From assembly GCA_023374025.1 (NCBI GenBank), contig SIJG01000008.1, forward strand, positions 1,480,215-1,544,214: a stretch of 64,000 nt of DNA, read 5' to 3'. Positions 1 to 8,189 of this stretch are shown one piece after another. Every line of letters starts with the position of its first letter. Within the stretch, counting starts at the first letter, position 1. This DNA is from Heterodera schachtii. Taxonomy: Eukaryota > Nematoda > Chromadorea > Rhabditida > Heteroderidae. The translations under genes and the position numbers were made by a program. The notes under the pieces were generated by a model. The model was not told the DNA's origin, made no database searches, and saw only the letters and a list, made by a program, of their open reading frames with translations.

Positions 1-303
1 AAATACGATGAGACGTCGTGAAATGATGGGAATTGAAACAAAATTTTACACGATACGACGTCTTATCTGAGATACGACGGGAATTGAAATAGGCCCCTGG
101 ACAATAATAGAAAATCAAATTTCGTAATAAAATGTAAAAATAAATTTATTAACATAATTAACGCAGAAAAACCACAATATAAGAAATTTATTTTTGTAAT
201 AATATAGTTAATACGTGACAGAAAAAATAATTTGGATGTCTAAAAAATAAATTCAAAAAATGTCACTGAAGAAGAGAAAAAATGGCCAAATTGGAAAAAA
301 ACG
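1..303. repeat. AT-rich flank with a short inverted repeat, possibly the end of a repeat element
   Basis: The first ~110 bases are less AT-rich than what follows. They hold a perfect 9-bp inverted repeat, AGACGTCGT at 11-19 and ACGACGTCT at 55-63, plus the phrase GGGAATTGAAA twice (near 28 and 80). This could be the right edge of a repeat cut by the window start. The remainder up to 303 is AT-rich with no gene seen. Confidence 0.35.
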
Positions 304-331
304 TGTGGTGTTGAGAGACCAATCAATAAGT

Positions 332-352
332 GGAGTGAACTTTGTTCACTCC
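332..352. promoter_or_regulatory. Perfect inverted repeat in LTR U3
   Basis: GGAGTGAAC (332-340) and GTTCACTCC (344-352) are exact reverse complements separated by TTT. The repeat sits between a CCAAT-like motif and the TATA-like box about 30 bp downstream, a sensible place for a dimeric transcription-factor site. It recurs in the 3' LTR at 3617-3637. Confidence 0.6.
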
Positions 353-380
353 TTTCCCTTAGGCACTGTTCCTTCCCACA

Positions 381-386
381 TATAAG
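381..386 (+). promoter_or_regulatory. Candidate TATA box of the 5' LTR
   Basis: TATAAG within ACATATAAGCG, about 75 bp into the LTR and about 100 bp upstream of AATAAA (482-487). This fits an LTR promoter. Transcription start was not determined. Confidence 0.5.
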
Positions 387-529
387 CGATGCCTTCCCTC
401 CCTCCCTCGTTCATTCTATCATTTATTCCTCCCATTGCATTTCACTTCGCCTTGACCATTTATATTATTATTTGTGCTCCAAATAAATTTGTCTTTATTT
501 ATATCTGTTGTTTCGGACACAACAGATTT

Positions 530-547
530 TGGCGCAGTCAGCAGAGC
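530..547 (+). other. Primer binding site (tRNA-primed minus-strand start)
   Basis: TGGCGCAGTCAGCAGAGC begins six bases after the 5' LTR. A TGG start just inside the LTR pairs with the CCA 3' end of a tRNA. From memory, the TGGCGCAGTC type resembles the sites of 17.6/297-class gypsy elements, for which a serine tRNA primer was proposed. The tRNA identity here is an inference. Confidence 0.75.
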
Positions 548-591
548 AAAGGCGAACTGAAGAGAAGCTGAGCAGAAAGCAGCAAATTTGG

Positions 592-1068
592 ATTGCTAAT
601 TCCGAGACGGAATAGCAATTTCAAATCGTCGAAAAGGAGAGAAAGCTAATTCCGAGTTGGAATAGCTGTTCACCCAGGTGGTGGCACTCTCAATTTCTGG
701 TGTTAATCCGGGACGGATAACAGCCAGCGACGAATCGCCGAATTTAATTGAATTGTTAATCCGGGAAGGATAACAATTTCAATCACTGATCGAGGCCGAA
801 CAGAGCAAGAGGAATAATTTGATTTGAAGGCAAGGCTGAAAGCTGAGTGGCATTGTTAATCCGAGTTGGATAACATTGGCCGTCATCGATTTTAATTGTT
901 AATCCGGGTCGGATAACAATTAACTCTCACTGTTAATTCGAGTTGAATAACAGTTGACCGGCTCCAATTTTCATTGTTAATCCGGTACGGATAACAATTG
1001 AAATCACTGTAAATCCAAGTTGGATAACAGTTGATCAACTTTTGAATTTGATCCGAGTCGGACAAATT
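592..1068 (+). repeat. Series of ten related hairpins in the retrotransposon leader
   Basis: Ten imperfect palindromes lie between the PBS and gag: 592-619, 644-667, 701-722, 751-778, 854-875, 894-921, 929-953, 973-998, 1006-1031 and 1045-1068. Each has a 5' arm ending ATYCC or ATCC (ATTC in the seventh), a five-base purine-rich loop (GAGAC, GAGTT, GGGAC, GGGTC and similar) and a 3' arm starting GGA or GAA. One unpaired A recurs on the 5' side just below the upper stem. The lower stems differ but stay complementary: ATTGCT/AGCAAT, AGCT/AGCT, TGTT/AACA and AATTTG/CAAATT. The stretch is not open in the gag frame. A packaging, dimerisation or translation role is inference. Confidence 0.85.
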
Positions 1069-1083
1069 TAGAAAAGCGAAAGC

Positions 1084-1623
1084 ATGGCAGCGGTAACAAA
1101 GGTCGGAAAAGGACCCGGTCCATTTTTGCCAGATATGTGCTGGGCGACGTGGTGGGAAAGGTTCGAGTTTTTCATCCAGCTGAAAGGCGTGACTGATGTT
1201 GCAACAAAGCGTCTTCTGCTGTTCACCGAAATGGGTCAGGTGTATGAAGAGCTGCGACGAATGGCACAGCCTGATGATGTCCGAACAATGGACCTTACCG
1301 AAATTGAAAAACTGATGGTGGAACGATTTGGCGAAGCAAAATCGATTGCCGCGTGCAGGCATGAATTGTTTTCAGCCAAGCAGCAGACAGGGCAATCGAT
1401 AAGGGACTACTCAGTCCAATTGCGAAGTTTGATCGCGAAGGCTGAATGGAGCCGCGACAGCATTGACATGTGTCTTTGCGCATTGTTTATCAATGGCGTC
1501 TCCAATGATGCAATTCGGGTTGAATTGATCAAAAAAGGTGACAAGAACCTAAAATTCAAGGATGCCGTCGAATCAGCCGTTTTGTTGGAGCAGTCCAATT
1601 TGGATGCCCAAGCAATTGGCTAA
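1084..1623 (+). CDS. gag: Retrotransposon Gag (capsid region), ends at in-frame TAA
   Basis: A 179-residue Gag-like protein that would form the retrotransposon particle. The WWERFEFF segment (residues 23-30), the FGEAKSI stretch (82-88) and a helical run through about 170 match the usual retrotransposon Gag capsid layout. I recognise it by style and position, not from a search. The start is the first ATG after the hairpin leader, in context AGCATGG. The TAA at 1621-1623 stops translation before the two CCHC zinc knuckles, which follow in the same frame from 1699. Gag ended here would lack its nucleocapsid part. The frame then stays open to 3504, so the stop is either a point mutation or a readthrough site. 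Confidence 0.85.
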   Translation: MAAVTKVGKGPGPFLPDMCWATWWERFEFFIQLKGVTDVATKRLLLFTEMGQVYEELRRMAQPDDVRTMDLTEIEKLMVERFGEAKSIAACRHELFSAKQQTGQSIRDYSVQLRSLIAKAEWSRDSIDMCLCALFINGVSNDAIRVELIKKGDKNLKFKDAVESAVLLEQSNLDAQAIG

Positions 1624-1734
1624 AATGCAATACCGGAGGTCGCAAAAGTTGGCACTCAGCAAAGAGGACCAAGAACGCCGACGAAAAGCACGAGAGGTTG
1701 CTTTCGGTGCGGAAAACCGGGACATTTTGCAAAT

Positions 1735-3504
1735 GTGTGCCCGAATCAGAATTCGACATGCAGAAAATGCGGGAAAATTGGGCATTGGGCTGTTGGTTGC
1801 AAAATCAAAAACAGAGACGGAAAGGCGAATTTTGGTCAACAATTTGATCAAAAGCCAAAGACCAACGGACGACAAATCAAGAACATTGAATGTTCAAATG
1901 TCAGTGTCATTCACGAAATCAAGGGTGTTTCTGCCGATCCTGGTTTCATTCAACTCAACATTCACAATGGAAAGTTGGAGTTTGAGCTGGACAGCGGTGC
2001 GGACGTCACAGTGATTGACGAGATTGATTGGAAATGCATCGCAAGCCCAAAATTGGAACCATCCCAAGGATTGGTAGCATATGGCGGGAAATCCATCGGT
2101 GGCATTTTGGGAAAAGCGACTGTGAAAGTGGCGCACGAAGGAAGAACGATTGAGTCCAAAATTCATGTCATTGGTGGTAAGCACAAGAATTTGTGCGGCC
2201 GAGATTTGATCATGGGATTGAAAATCGATTTGAATCGAGCCTTCGGAATTTCGACAATTCGTGTCGTGGAGACCAAAAAGGAATTGGACGCATGTTTGGC
2301 CCAATATCCGGAAGTTTTTCAGGACGGAGTCGGACGATGCAAAAAGATGGCGTCGCTGAAATTCAAGGAGGGATGCCAACCGAAGCGATGCAAGCCGAGA
2401 CCAGTGCCATTTTCACTTCGGAATGAAGTTGAAAAAGTTTTGGACCAATGGCAGTCGGAGAAAATCATCGAGCCAGTGGCAACCAGTGAATGGGCCATTC
2501 CGCTGGTCATTGTGCCAAAGGCAAATGGCAAGCTGCGGCTGTGCTTTGACTATAAAGTCACGGTAAATCCTTGGTTGGATGTACACCAATACCCTCTTCC
2601 ACGCCCCGAGGAGCTGTTCAGCATCTTGAATGGTGGCGAAAAATTCACGAAAATCGATTTAAAGGATGCATATCTACAACTTTTGCTTGACGAAAAGGCC
2701 AAAAGTTGTCTCACGATTTGCACGCACAAAGGACTTTTCCACTTCGCTCGATTGCCATTCGGAGTTGCTTCGGCACCCGCAATTTTTCAGCAAGTAATGG
2801 AAGAAGTTCTGCAGGGCATTGATGGCGTGGCAGTTTATCTGGATGATATTCTGATCACAGCAGCCACTGATCAGCAACACATCAAAAGAATCGATCAGGT
2901 TCTTAAACGGTTGTCTGAGAACGGACTCCGAGTCAAGCGTGAAAAATGTGAGTTCCTCAAACCGGAAATCGAATATTTGGGACACATTGTGGACAAAAAA
3001 GCTTTACATGCGTCACCTGGCAAAATCGAGGCAATTTTGAAAATGCCAGAGCCGAAAAATTTGAAGGAGCTGCAATCATTTCTGGGAATGGTGAATTATT
3101 ATGGAAAATTTGTGCCATCCCTGGCAACTCTCTCCGAACCGCTCAATGAATTGAGGCGAAATGATGCAAAATGGACATGGTCAAAGAGCCAACAAAAGGC
3201 ATTCGATGGAATCAAAACTGTTTTGACATCAACCGAAGTTTTGGTCCATTACGACCCGCAAAAACCACTTTTTCTGGCCGCAGATGCATCCGACTATGGA
3301 GTTGGAGCGGTAATTTTTCATAAAGATGAAAAAGGAAAAGTTGGTGTGATTGCATATGCCTCCCGAACGCTAAATTCGTCGGAGCGCAATTACTCGCAGA
3401 TTGAAAAAGAAGCGAGGGCGATCATTTTCGGAGTCGACAAATTCAAGCAGTACTTGTACGGCCGAAAGTTCGTACTTCAAACCGACCACGAGCCCCAACA
3501 CTGA
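1735..3504 (+). CDS. pol: Retrotransposon Pol: protease, reverse transcriptase, truncated RNase H
   Basis: The frame is open from 1624, directly after the gag stop and in the same frame, so it was probably made as a Gag-Pol fusion. The ATG at 1735 falls inside the first zinc knuckle and is unlikely to be a true start. In order: CCHC knuckle CFRCGKPGHFANVC (1699-1740), second knuckle CRKCGKIGHWAVGC (residues 9-22 counted from 1735), aspartic protease LDSGAD (85-90), and RT with TKIDLKDAY (catalytic D308), PFGVASAP (341-348) and YLDD (368-371, with D370 and D371). RNase H follows with AADASD (D517), QIEKEARAI (E559) and TDHE (D584). All three RT acidic residues are present. The ORF ends at residue 589, just after the third RNase H acid, so the last catalytic Asp and all of integrase are missing. 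Confidence 0.93.
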   Translation: MCPNQNSTCRKCGKIGHWAVGCKIKNRDGKANFGQQFDQKPKTNGRQIKNIECSNVSVIHEIKGVSADPGFIQLNIHNGKLEFELDSGADVTVIDEIDWKCIASPKLEPSQGLVAYGGKSIGGILGKATVKVAHEGRTIESKIHVIGGKHKNLCGRDLIMGLKIDLNRAFGISTIRVVETKKELDACLAQYPEVFQDGVGRCKKMASLKFKEGCQPKRCKPRPVPFSLRNEVEKVLDQWQSEKIIEPVATSEWAIPLVIVPKANGKLRLCFDYKVTVNPWLDVHQYPLPRPEELFSILNGGEKFTKIDLKDAYLQLLLDEKAKSCLTICTHKGLFHFARLPFGVASAPAIFQQVMEEVLQGIDGVAVYLDDILITAATDQQHIKRIDQVLKRLSENGLRVKREKCEFLKPEIEYLGHIVDKKALHASPGKIEAILKMPEPKNLKELQSFLGMVNYYGKFVPSLATLSEPLNELRRNDAKWTWSKSQQKAFDGIKTVLTSTEVLVHYDPQKPLFLAADASDYGVGAVIFHKDEKGKVGVIAYASRTLNSSERNYSQIEKEARAIIFGVDKFKQYLYGRKFVLQTDHEPQH

Positions 3505-3572
3505 ACCCCGACGGTCAACGCGGAAGCGCAAGAAGACGCAGATCTTCGACCCCTCGGCCTGATCACGGCTTC
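3490..3572 (+). pseudogene. Deletion junction and remnant of the pol 3' end
   Basis: Pol breaks off in RNase H near 3493 and only about 80 bp remain before the polypurine tract, against the kilobase or more needed for integrase. In the +1 frame, 3509-3562 reads as a basic tail (RRSTRKRKKTQIFDPSA then TGA) that looks like the natural end of a pol polyprotein. If so, one internal deletion removed the RNase H end and all of integrase, joining the pieces out of frame. Codon position supports this; the breakpoint base is not resolvable without an intact copy. Confidence 0.65.
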
Positions 3573-3584
3573 AAGAAGGAGGGA
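3573..3584 (+). other. Polypurine tract
   Basis: AAGAAGGAGGGA lies four bases upstream of the 3' LTR, where the plus-strand primer of reverse transcription is expected. Its survival, with the PBS, means the deleted copy keeps the cis signals needed for copying in trans. Confidence 0.75.
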
Positions 3585-3588
3585 CGAA

Positions 3589-3809
3589 TGTGGTGTTGAG
3601 AGACCAATCAATAAGTGGAGTGAACTTTGTTCACTCCTTTCCCTTAGGCACTGTTCCTTCCCACATATAAGCGATGCCTTCCCTCCCTCCCTCGTTCATT
3701 CTATCATTTATTCCTCCCATTGCATTTCACTTCGCCTTGACCATTTATATTATTATTTGTGCTCCAAATAAATTTGTCTTTATTTATATCTGTTGTTTCG
3801 GACACAACA
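3589..3809 (+). repeat. 3' LTR (221 bp)
   Basis: Same length as the 5' LTR and, read side by side, the same sequence. TATAAG is at 3666-3671 and AATAAA at 3767-3772. The right flank is AAACC. Confidence 0.95.
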
Positions 3810-4563
3810 AAACCTAAACTGAAATATAGGTTAATACATTGAATAATTAAGAGAAAAATAAGATTAAATTGAAATCAAATCGAAACAAAGTTATTTTAAC
3901 AAAAAAGGTTTTAATTACATTAACATATTAAAATGTAATGTTAAACCAGATCTAATCGTACAAAAATTGCAATTAAAATTACAAAGGCATTCTAAAATAA
4001 TGTTTTAGATTTTGTAAATGATGTTTAATGTATTTTCAAATGGATAATATTTAAGATAGAAAAATTTAATTTACATCTCATGAAACTTAATTTTTTTTAA
4101 ACGGATCATATGCACGAAAAACAATATCTGAAATTGGGATTTTGCCATATGTTAGCCTATTGGGTATGCTAAACGAAACCGCAAAAGAGTGAAGAAACTG
4201 AGAAGTCGTTCAAGAAATAAAAATTGTGAAACCAAATGCACTCGATTTTCAGCTGGACAAAAGTAATGCCCCAAACATTTATGCATGGAATAATTCAATT
4301 TTTTATTGAGATAAAATTCTAAAAAAATTCCTGCTAAGCTAACTTTTGCTATTGACCTTAAAAGTCTCTTACACCAACTTGATCAGATCACTCCTTCATG
4401 GTGATCTGAAAAAACAAAAATGGCTTGAAATCGGGGAAATTCTCGAAAAAAATTCCTAGGGGGTTAGGAAAATTTTTTTGAAAAATTTGAGTAGGCCTAT
4501 CCGAAAGAGGACAAAATTCTCTACCGAATTGCCTTTGGGATGAAAAGAGAAATTACTCAAAAC
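3810..4563. other. AT-rich non-coding stretch with one stem-loop
   Basis: No gene seen. The one structured item is a perfect 9-bp inverted repeat, TCAGATCAC (4383-4391) and GTGATCTGA (4401-4409), with a 9-base loop, in otherwise AT-rich sequence. Its role is unknown. Confidence 0.6.
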
Positions 4564-4850
4564 CAGGGCTGCCAGATGAAAATTTTCAAAATCATTATTT
4601 GCTAATAAAAGTATTATTTGGGGTCAAAAATCAGCCCTTTTGAAATTTTTTTTTATTTCAAATAAAAAAAATTAATTTTTTTGCGGCATTTTTTTTTTTA
4701 AATTTCGGGAAACAGAGGAACGGTCCGGCGGTGCCGATAGGTGCCGCCGTAAAAATTTTTGATAATTTGAATTCAATTTGTTAACAGATTTTCACCAAAA
4801 ATGACTAATTTTTTTTGCGATTTTGAACCAATTTTAAGAAAAAATACATA
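4564..4850 (+). mobile_element. TIR-element fragment carrying the GATA-hairpin module
   Basis: Begins CAGGGCTGCCAGATGAAAAT, a hAT-like CAGGG start related to the start of the island at 14468. The shared module follows (about 4679-4845) with its GC-rich hairpin at 4725-4749. No matching right terminus is visible before the GC island at 4858, so the copy is probably truncated. Confidence 0.5.
4725..4749. repeat. GATA-loop GC hairpin, module copy 1
   Basis: Left arm CCGGCGGTGCC, loop GATA, right arm GGTGCCGCCG. The right-arm change (GGTG where other copies have GGCG) leaves G-T wobble pairs. The downstream text with TTTGTTAACAGATTTTCACC is shared with the other copies. Confidence 0.8.
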
Positions 4851-4857
4851 AGTTTCT

Positions 4858-4989
4858 AAGAGCCGGGGACAAATCGCATTCAGTGAATGGGGGGGAGGGG
4901 CGGGTAATCGTTGTGTCGTCGTGGGAATGTCCTCCTCCACCCCTTCCCCTTCCTCTCCTACTATACTCCATTCCTTTCATCCATTTCAT
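4858..4989. other. GC-rich island of unknown nature
   Basis: About 130 bp with a G-rich half (GGGGGGAGGGGCGGG near 4890-4904) and a C/T-rich half (4925-4975). A minus-strand frame over 4834-5094 crosses it, but its N-terminal half is only the translated GTGAATT repeats next door and the rest is low-complexity Gly/Arg. I see no recognisable gene. Confidence 0.4.
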
Positions 4990-5510
4990 TAGAGGTGTGC
5001 CGTGACTGAAAAAACCCGTGAACCGTGAATCGTGACCGTGAATTGGTCCCGTGAACCGTGAACCGTGACCGTGAATTGGTCCCGTGAAATTCACGGCTTT
5101 CGTGACTGTGACCGTGAATTTTTAAAAAATTTCTCTAGCGGCGAATTTTTTTTTTTTTTTGTTTTTTTTATCGGGGATCCCAACTGAAAATTCTCAAAAT
5201 ATGAAAAAAAGGTTTTGGGGGCCCGGCGGTGCCGATAGGCGCCGCCGGGGGTAAAATTGAAAACTTAAGTGCAATTTGTTAACATTTTTAACAGATGAAA
5301 TATTTACTCAATTTTTAAGAAAAATAGGGGTTTTGGTGGAAAATTTTTAAAAGTTTGTTGGGATTTAATTAATTTTGCCCAAAATAACTTTATTTCGAGC
5401 GAGTTTTTAAAGAAATTTAATGCAATGATTTTGATTTGAATTCATCAAATTAATCCCCCGCTGTTTTGTCCCATAACATTCAATTTTTCACAGCGAGACA
5501 AATTGGCACG
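4990..5510. mobile_element. TIR-element-like island with reiterated CCGTGAATT motif and GATA-hairpin module
   Basis: Begins TAGAGGTGTGCCGTGACTG. From 5012 to 5117 the words CCGTGAACCGTGAA, GACCGTGAATT and GGTCCCGTGAA repeat, a likely subterminal motif array. The GATA-loop hairpin follows at 5222-5248 with the module tail (TTTGTTAAC at about 5276). The right end may be the GCACGGTGAACC area near 5497-5508, but no clean TIR or TSD was found. A short related piece is at 24918-24955. Confidence 0.5.
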
Positions 5511-5530
5511 GTGAACCCCGAATTTTGTTA

Positions 5531-7223
5531 AATATTAAAAAAATTATTCAAAAATATTTTATTGTCTGCATTTGATATTCATTTAAAAGGAATAAACTTT
5601 TCAAAAAAGTATTAATATAAATATTAATACAATTAATAATATCATATTGTTTGTTATATTCAACTTTTTATGCTCTTTTTATAAATTTATTTAATGGTTT
5701 TGTTTTTTAATTAAATGGCGTTTATTCGTAGATGTTTACTTTACTATTTTAACCTTTTTTTATCATTGCCAAATATTATTTTTAATAAGATAGAGATAAT
5801 TGGAATTTAATTTTTTATTAATTAAACGCTGTGAACGAACTGCTTCGGCAACATTCGGCGGTCGCTATACATTAGCAAATAAGTTCATTTAAAATTTAAT
5901 AAATATAATTTTAAGTTCCTTTTTTAATCATTCTGTCAATACTTTTCTTATCTATTAAATAAAATGTTTTTTCATTTATTTTAACTAAAAAATAAATTAT
6001 ATTATTGTTTTTTGTTAAAATTTTATTAATCAGCAAAATTAGAAATGTTTTTTTTTTGCTATGAATATAATCATTTTTAGCACGTTTTTCTCGCACTTAT
6101 CAGCTTATCCCAAGCGATGTCCAACGCATCGATGCGGGAAGATGTATATACGATTTTTTAATAAAATTATTCTTATTTGCTTCTATAATTGATTAATTTA
6201 GATAACTGATCAGAGCATATATTTAAGTAATTAATTTTAAATTTTAGAAGTTTTATTTGCAAAATTACTGTTCCTTATTTATGAGTATATTATTTTAAAA
6301 TTGAAGGCTTAACCGTTCTTATTAGTAAAAGCATTTTTTATATTTTGGATATTACTTTTTGTAATGATCATTTTATCAATGGATTTTATTTATCTTTATC
6401 CATGATAGCTTGTGCTTTTCAATTAAATTTAAGAAATTAATTATAAAATAACGAAGTTTGTTTTAGTCTTGGTTTATGGCTACACTGTTTTCATCTTCAA
6501 TTTGTTTTTGTCTTATTATTTTTTTAAATTTTATCTCAAATCCAGTCATTGGCTAAGCAATATTTTTTAAAATAATAAAAACTATTTTTGGATTCTTTTA
6601 TTATCTATCATTTTTATTTGCCATTTTGGCATTATTGTTTTTTCATTTTGGTTTTTGTAATTAAAAATTAATACTAATTTATGAAATTTTGAATAGCTTT
6701 TTAATTTTTATCTCTTGTAACACTGAATCTTTTTTTCGTTTTAAGTATGCTTGCACTCAAAATTTTTTTTTATATAATTTGAATTTATTAATTTATTTTT
6801 TATTTTCGAATGTCTATAGATTAAAAAAGGTTTAGTAAATCCATAAATTATTATTTTATTTTTTTATTCTTTGCTTTACACCTTTTTTCACCTTTGATAT
6901 ATTTTATATTATAATTTTTTTGGTATTATAAGCAAAATTTCAAACGTTTTTTCTTTTGTTTGTTTAACTTCTCAAATTTACTGGGATAATATAATAAAAA
7001 TAAGTCATATAATTTGGAAGAAGTGTATTTATTTATTAATCAAATAATATTTGTATTTGCAGGATTTTTTAATTCTGTTACAATATTTGAATATTTCAAA
7101 TAAATGACTACCCTAATTACACATTAATGAATGAATGAAAAACTTATAGAAAAATTAATTGTTTACTTATTAAAAATAACCATTTAATTATAAGAAATCT
7201 CGAAAACACCGCTCTAACAGCAT
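5531..7223. other. T-rich desert with a conserved two-block motif
   Basis: Strongly T-biased on this strand with no gene. A small GC-richer motif at 5827-5864 (CGCTGTGAACGAAC, 11 bases, CATTCGGCGGTCG) recurs inverted at 23103-23141 with similar spacing, so this desert is itself old repeat. The minus frame at 5911-6096 is low-complexity Lys/Ile/Asn and not credible. Confidence 0.65.
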
Positions 7224-8189
7224 GTCATGAACAGGGGTGGGCGAAGCTCGGCTTAGTACTCGAAGCCGAAGCTCGAATCGAAGCCCAATTTTTTTCGAAG
7301 CACGAAGCTCGAAGTTCGAAGCCCAAAAAACGCGAAGTTTTCGAAGCTCGAAGCTCGAAGCACGAAGTTTTTGAAAAAATGATTTTACCCTAACAGAACT
7401 TTTTTTCAAAAAATTTCGTATTCACTAAAAATTAATTAAACTATAATTTTAAAAAATTAATAATTTATGCTTTTCCTAATAAATTTTCCATTTTTTGATT
7501 TTGCTTATGGCTACCAACTGAAAATTTTCAAAATCAGCATTTGGCCGGTAAAAAATCAGCATTTTGGTAAATTTATTCCATGTTTAAAAAACTCAAAAAC
7601 GTTTTTTGCGGCGCGCTTTTTCCAAAAAATTTTTTTGTGAACGGTGAGCCAGTGGCGCCGGTGGGCGCCGTCGGGAAAATTTTTGAAATTTGAGCGTATC
7701 TTGTTAACAAATTTAAGCAAAAAATGTAAAAATTTTGCGATTTTAAGCCTATTTTTAATAAAAATTGGGTGCGGGATAGGCGTTGCCGGGCGGGTGAAAA
7801 GGTGCGAATTTTAAACATATATTAAAAATCTACACTTACATATTATTTTTAAAATGTTAATTTTGAAAAATTAAAACAAAAAAAAAACTTGGAGGGGAAC
7901 TGATCTAACGAAAAATCAAGAATGTATCCAAGAGCATAACCCACTGGACCATCAATATAATGACGATTTCAAGCAAAAAGTTATAATGAGATTTAAATTT
8001 AAATTTACCATAAGCCAATCATTAAGGGTGTATTTTTCACTATGAAAACTCAATCTTTAGGGGTGTATTTTTCTCGAAGTTTCGAGCATTTTCACGAAGC
8101 TCGAAGCACGAAGTTCGAAGCCCAAAAAACGCGAAGTTTTCGAAGCTCGAAGCACGAAGCTCGAAGTTTCGCCCACCCCTGGTCATGAA
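7224..8189. mobile_element. hAT-like MITE with perfect TIRs and 8-bp target duplication
   Basis: The element is 7232-8181. The left end CAGGGGTGGGCGAA and right end TTCGCCCACCCCTG are perfect 14-bp inverted repeats. It is flanked by the perfect 8-bp duplication GTCATGAA (7224-7231 and 8182-8189). An 8-bp TSD with CAGGGGTGGGC ends is the classic hAT signature. Just inside both ends, CGAAGCTCGAAGCACGAAG-type words are reiterated (7241-7375 and 8094-8168), as expected of subterminal transposase-binding repeats. The centre (about 7505-7790) holds a copy of the dispersed GC-hairpin module. There is no transposase ORF. The minus frame at 7188-7409 is only the translated subterminal repeats. Confidence 0.93.
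7505..7795 (+). repeat. GC-hairpin module, copy inside the 7.2-kb hAT MITE
   Basis: Contains TTTTTTGCGGCGCGC near 7601, a diverged core at 7652-7674, the TCTTGTTAACAAATTT tail, and a second partial core at 7769-7790. The upstream text GGCTACCAACTGAAAATTTT resembles the start of the elements at 4564 and 14468, suggesting a nested insertion or shared internal sequence. Confidence 0.65.

Larger units (their letters stand above)
304..524 (+). repeat. 5' LTR (221 bp)
   Basis: Starts TGTGGTG and ends CACAACA, keeping the canonical TG...CA ends. It is repeated at 3589-3809 with no difference that I can see. It carries a CCAAT-like CCAATCA (319-325), a perfect inverted repeat (332-352), a TATA-like TATAAG (381-386) and a polyadenylation-type AATAAA (482-487), so U3, R and U5 can be roughly placed. 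The small open frame from 389 lies inside the LTR and is present in both copies; it is not a convincing gene. Confidence 0.95.
304..3809 (+). mobile_element. Ty3/gypsy-type LTR retrotransposon, integrase-deleted
   Basis: A 3506-bp element bounded by two 221-bp LTRs that start TGTGGTG and end ACAACA. In order it has the LTR, a primer binding site, a structured leader, gag, an in-frame stop, the pol frame (zinc knuckles, protease, RT, RNase H), a deletion, a purine-rich tract and the LTR. The protease-RT-RNase H order and the RT motifs are Ty3/gypsy-like. The flanks are AAACG (299-303) and AAACC (3810-3814), an imperfect 5-bp target duplication. LTRs identical by eye suggest recent insertion or recent conversion. 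Without integrase the copy could move only with help in trans. Its roughly balanced base composition contrasts with the AT-rich surroundings, which is expected of a young insertion and does not by itself show horizontal transfer. Confidence 0.95.

Noticed and set aside
389..571. Plus frame inside the 5' LTR
   Set aside because: It lies across U3-R-U5 and into the PBS, and is hydrophobic by composition. No domain; it is explained by the LTR.
892..1362. Minus-strand 156-residue frame with repeating NCYPTRINN-like peptides
   Set aside because: The repeats are translations of the leader hairpins and the rest is antisense to gag. It is a shadow.
4834..5094. Minus frame with FTGPIHGHGSR repeats and a Gly/Arg-rich middle
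   Set aside because: The first part is the ACGGTCACGG-type repeat of the adjoining island translated, and the middle is a purine-run artefact.
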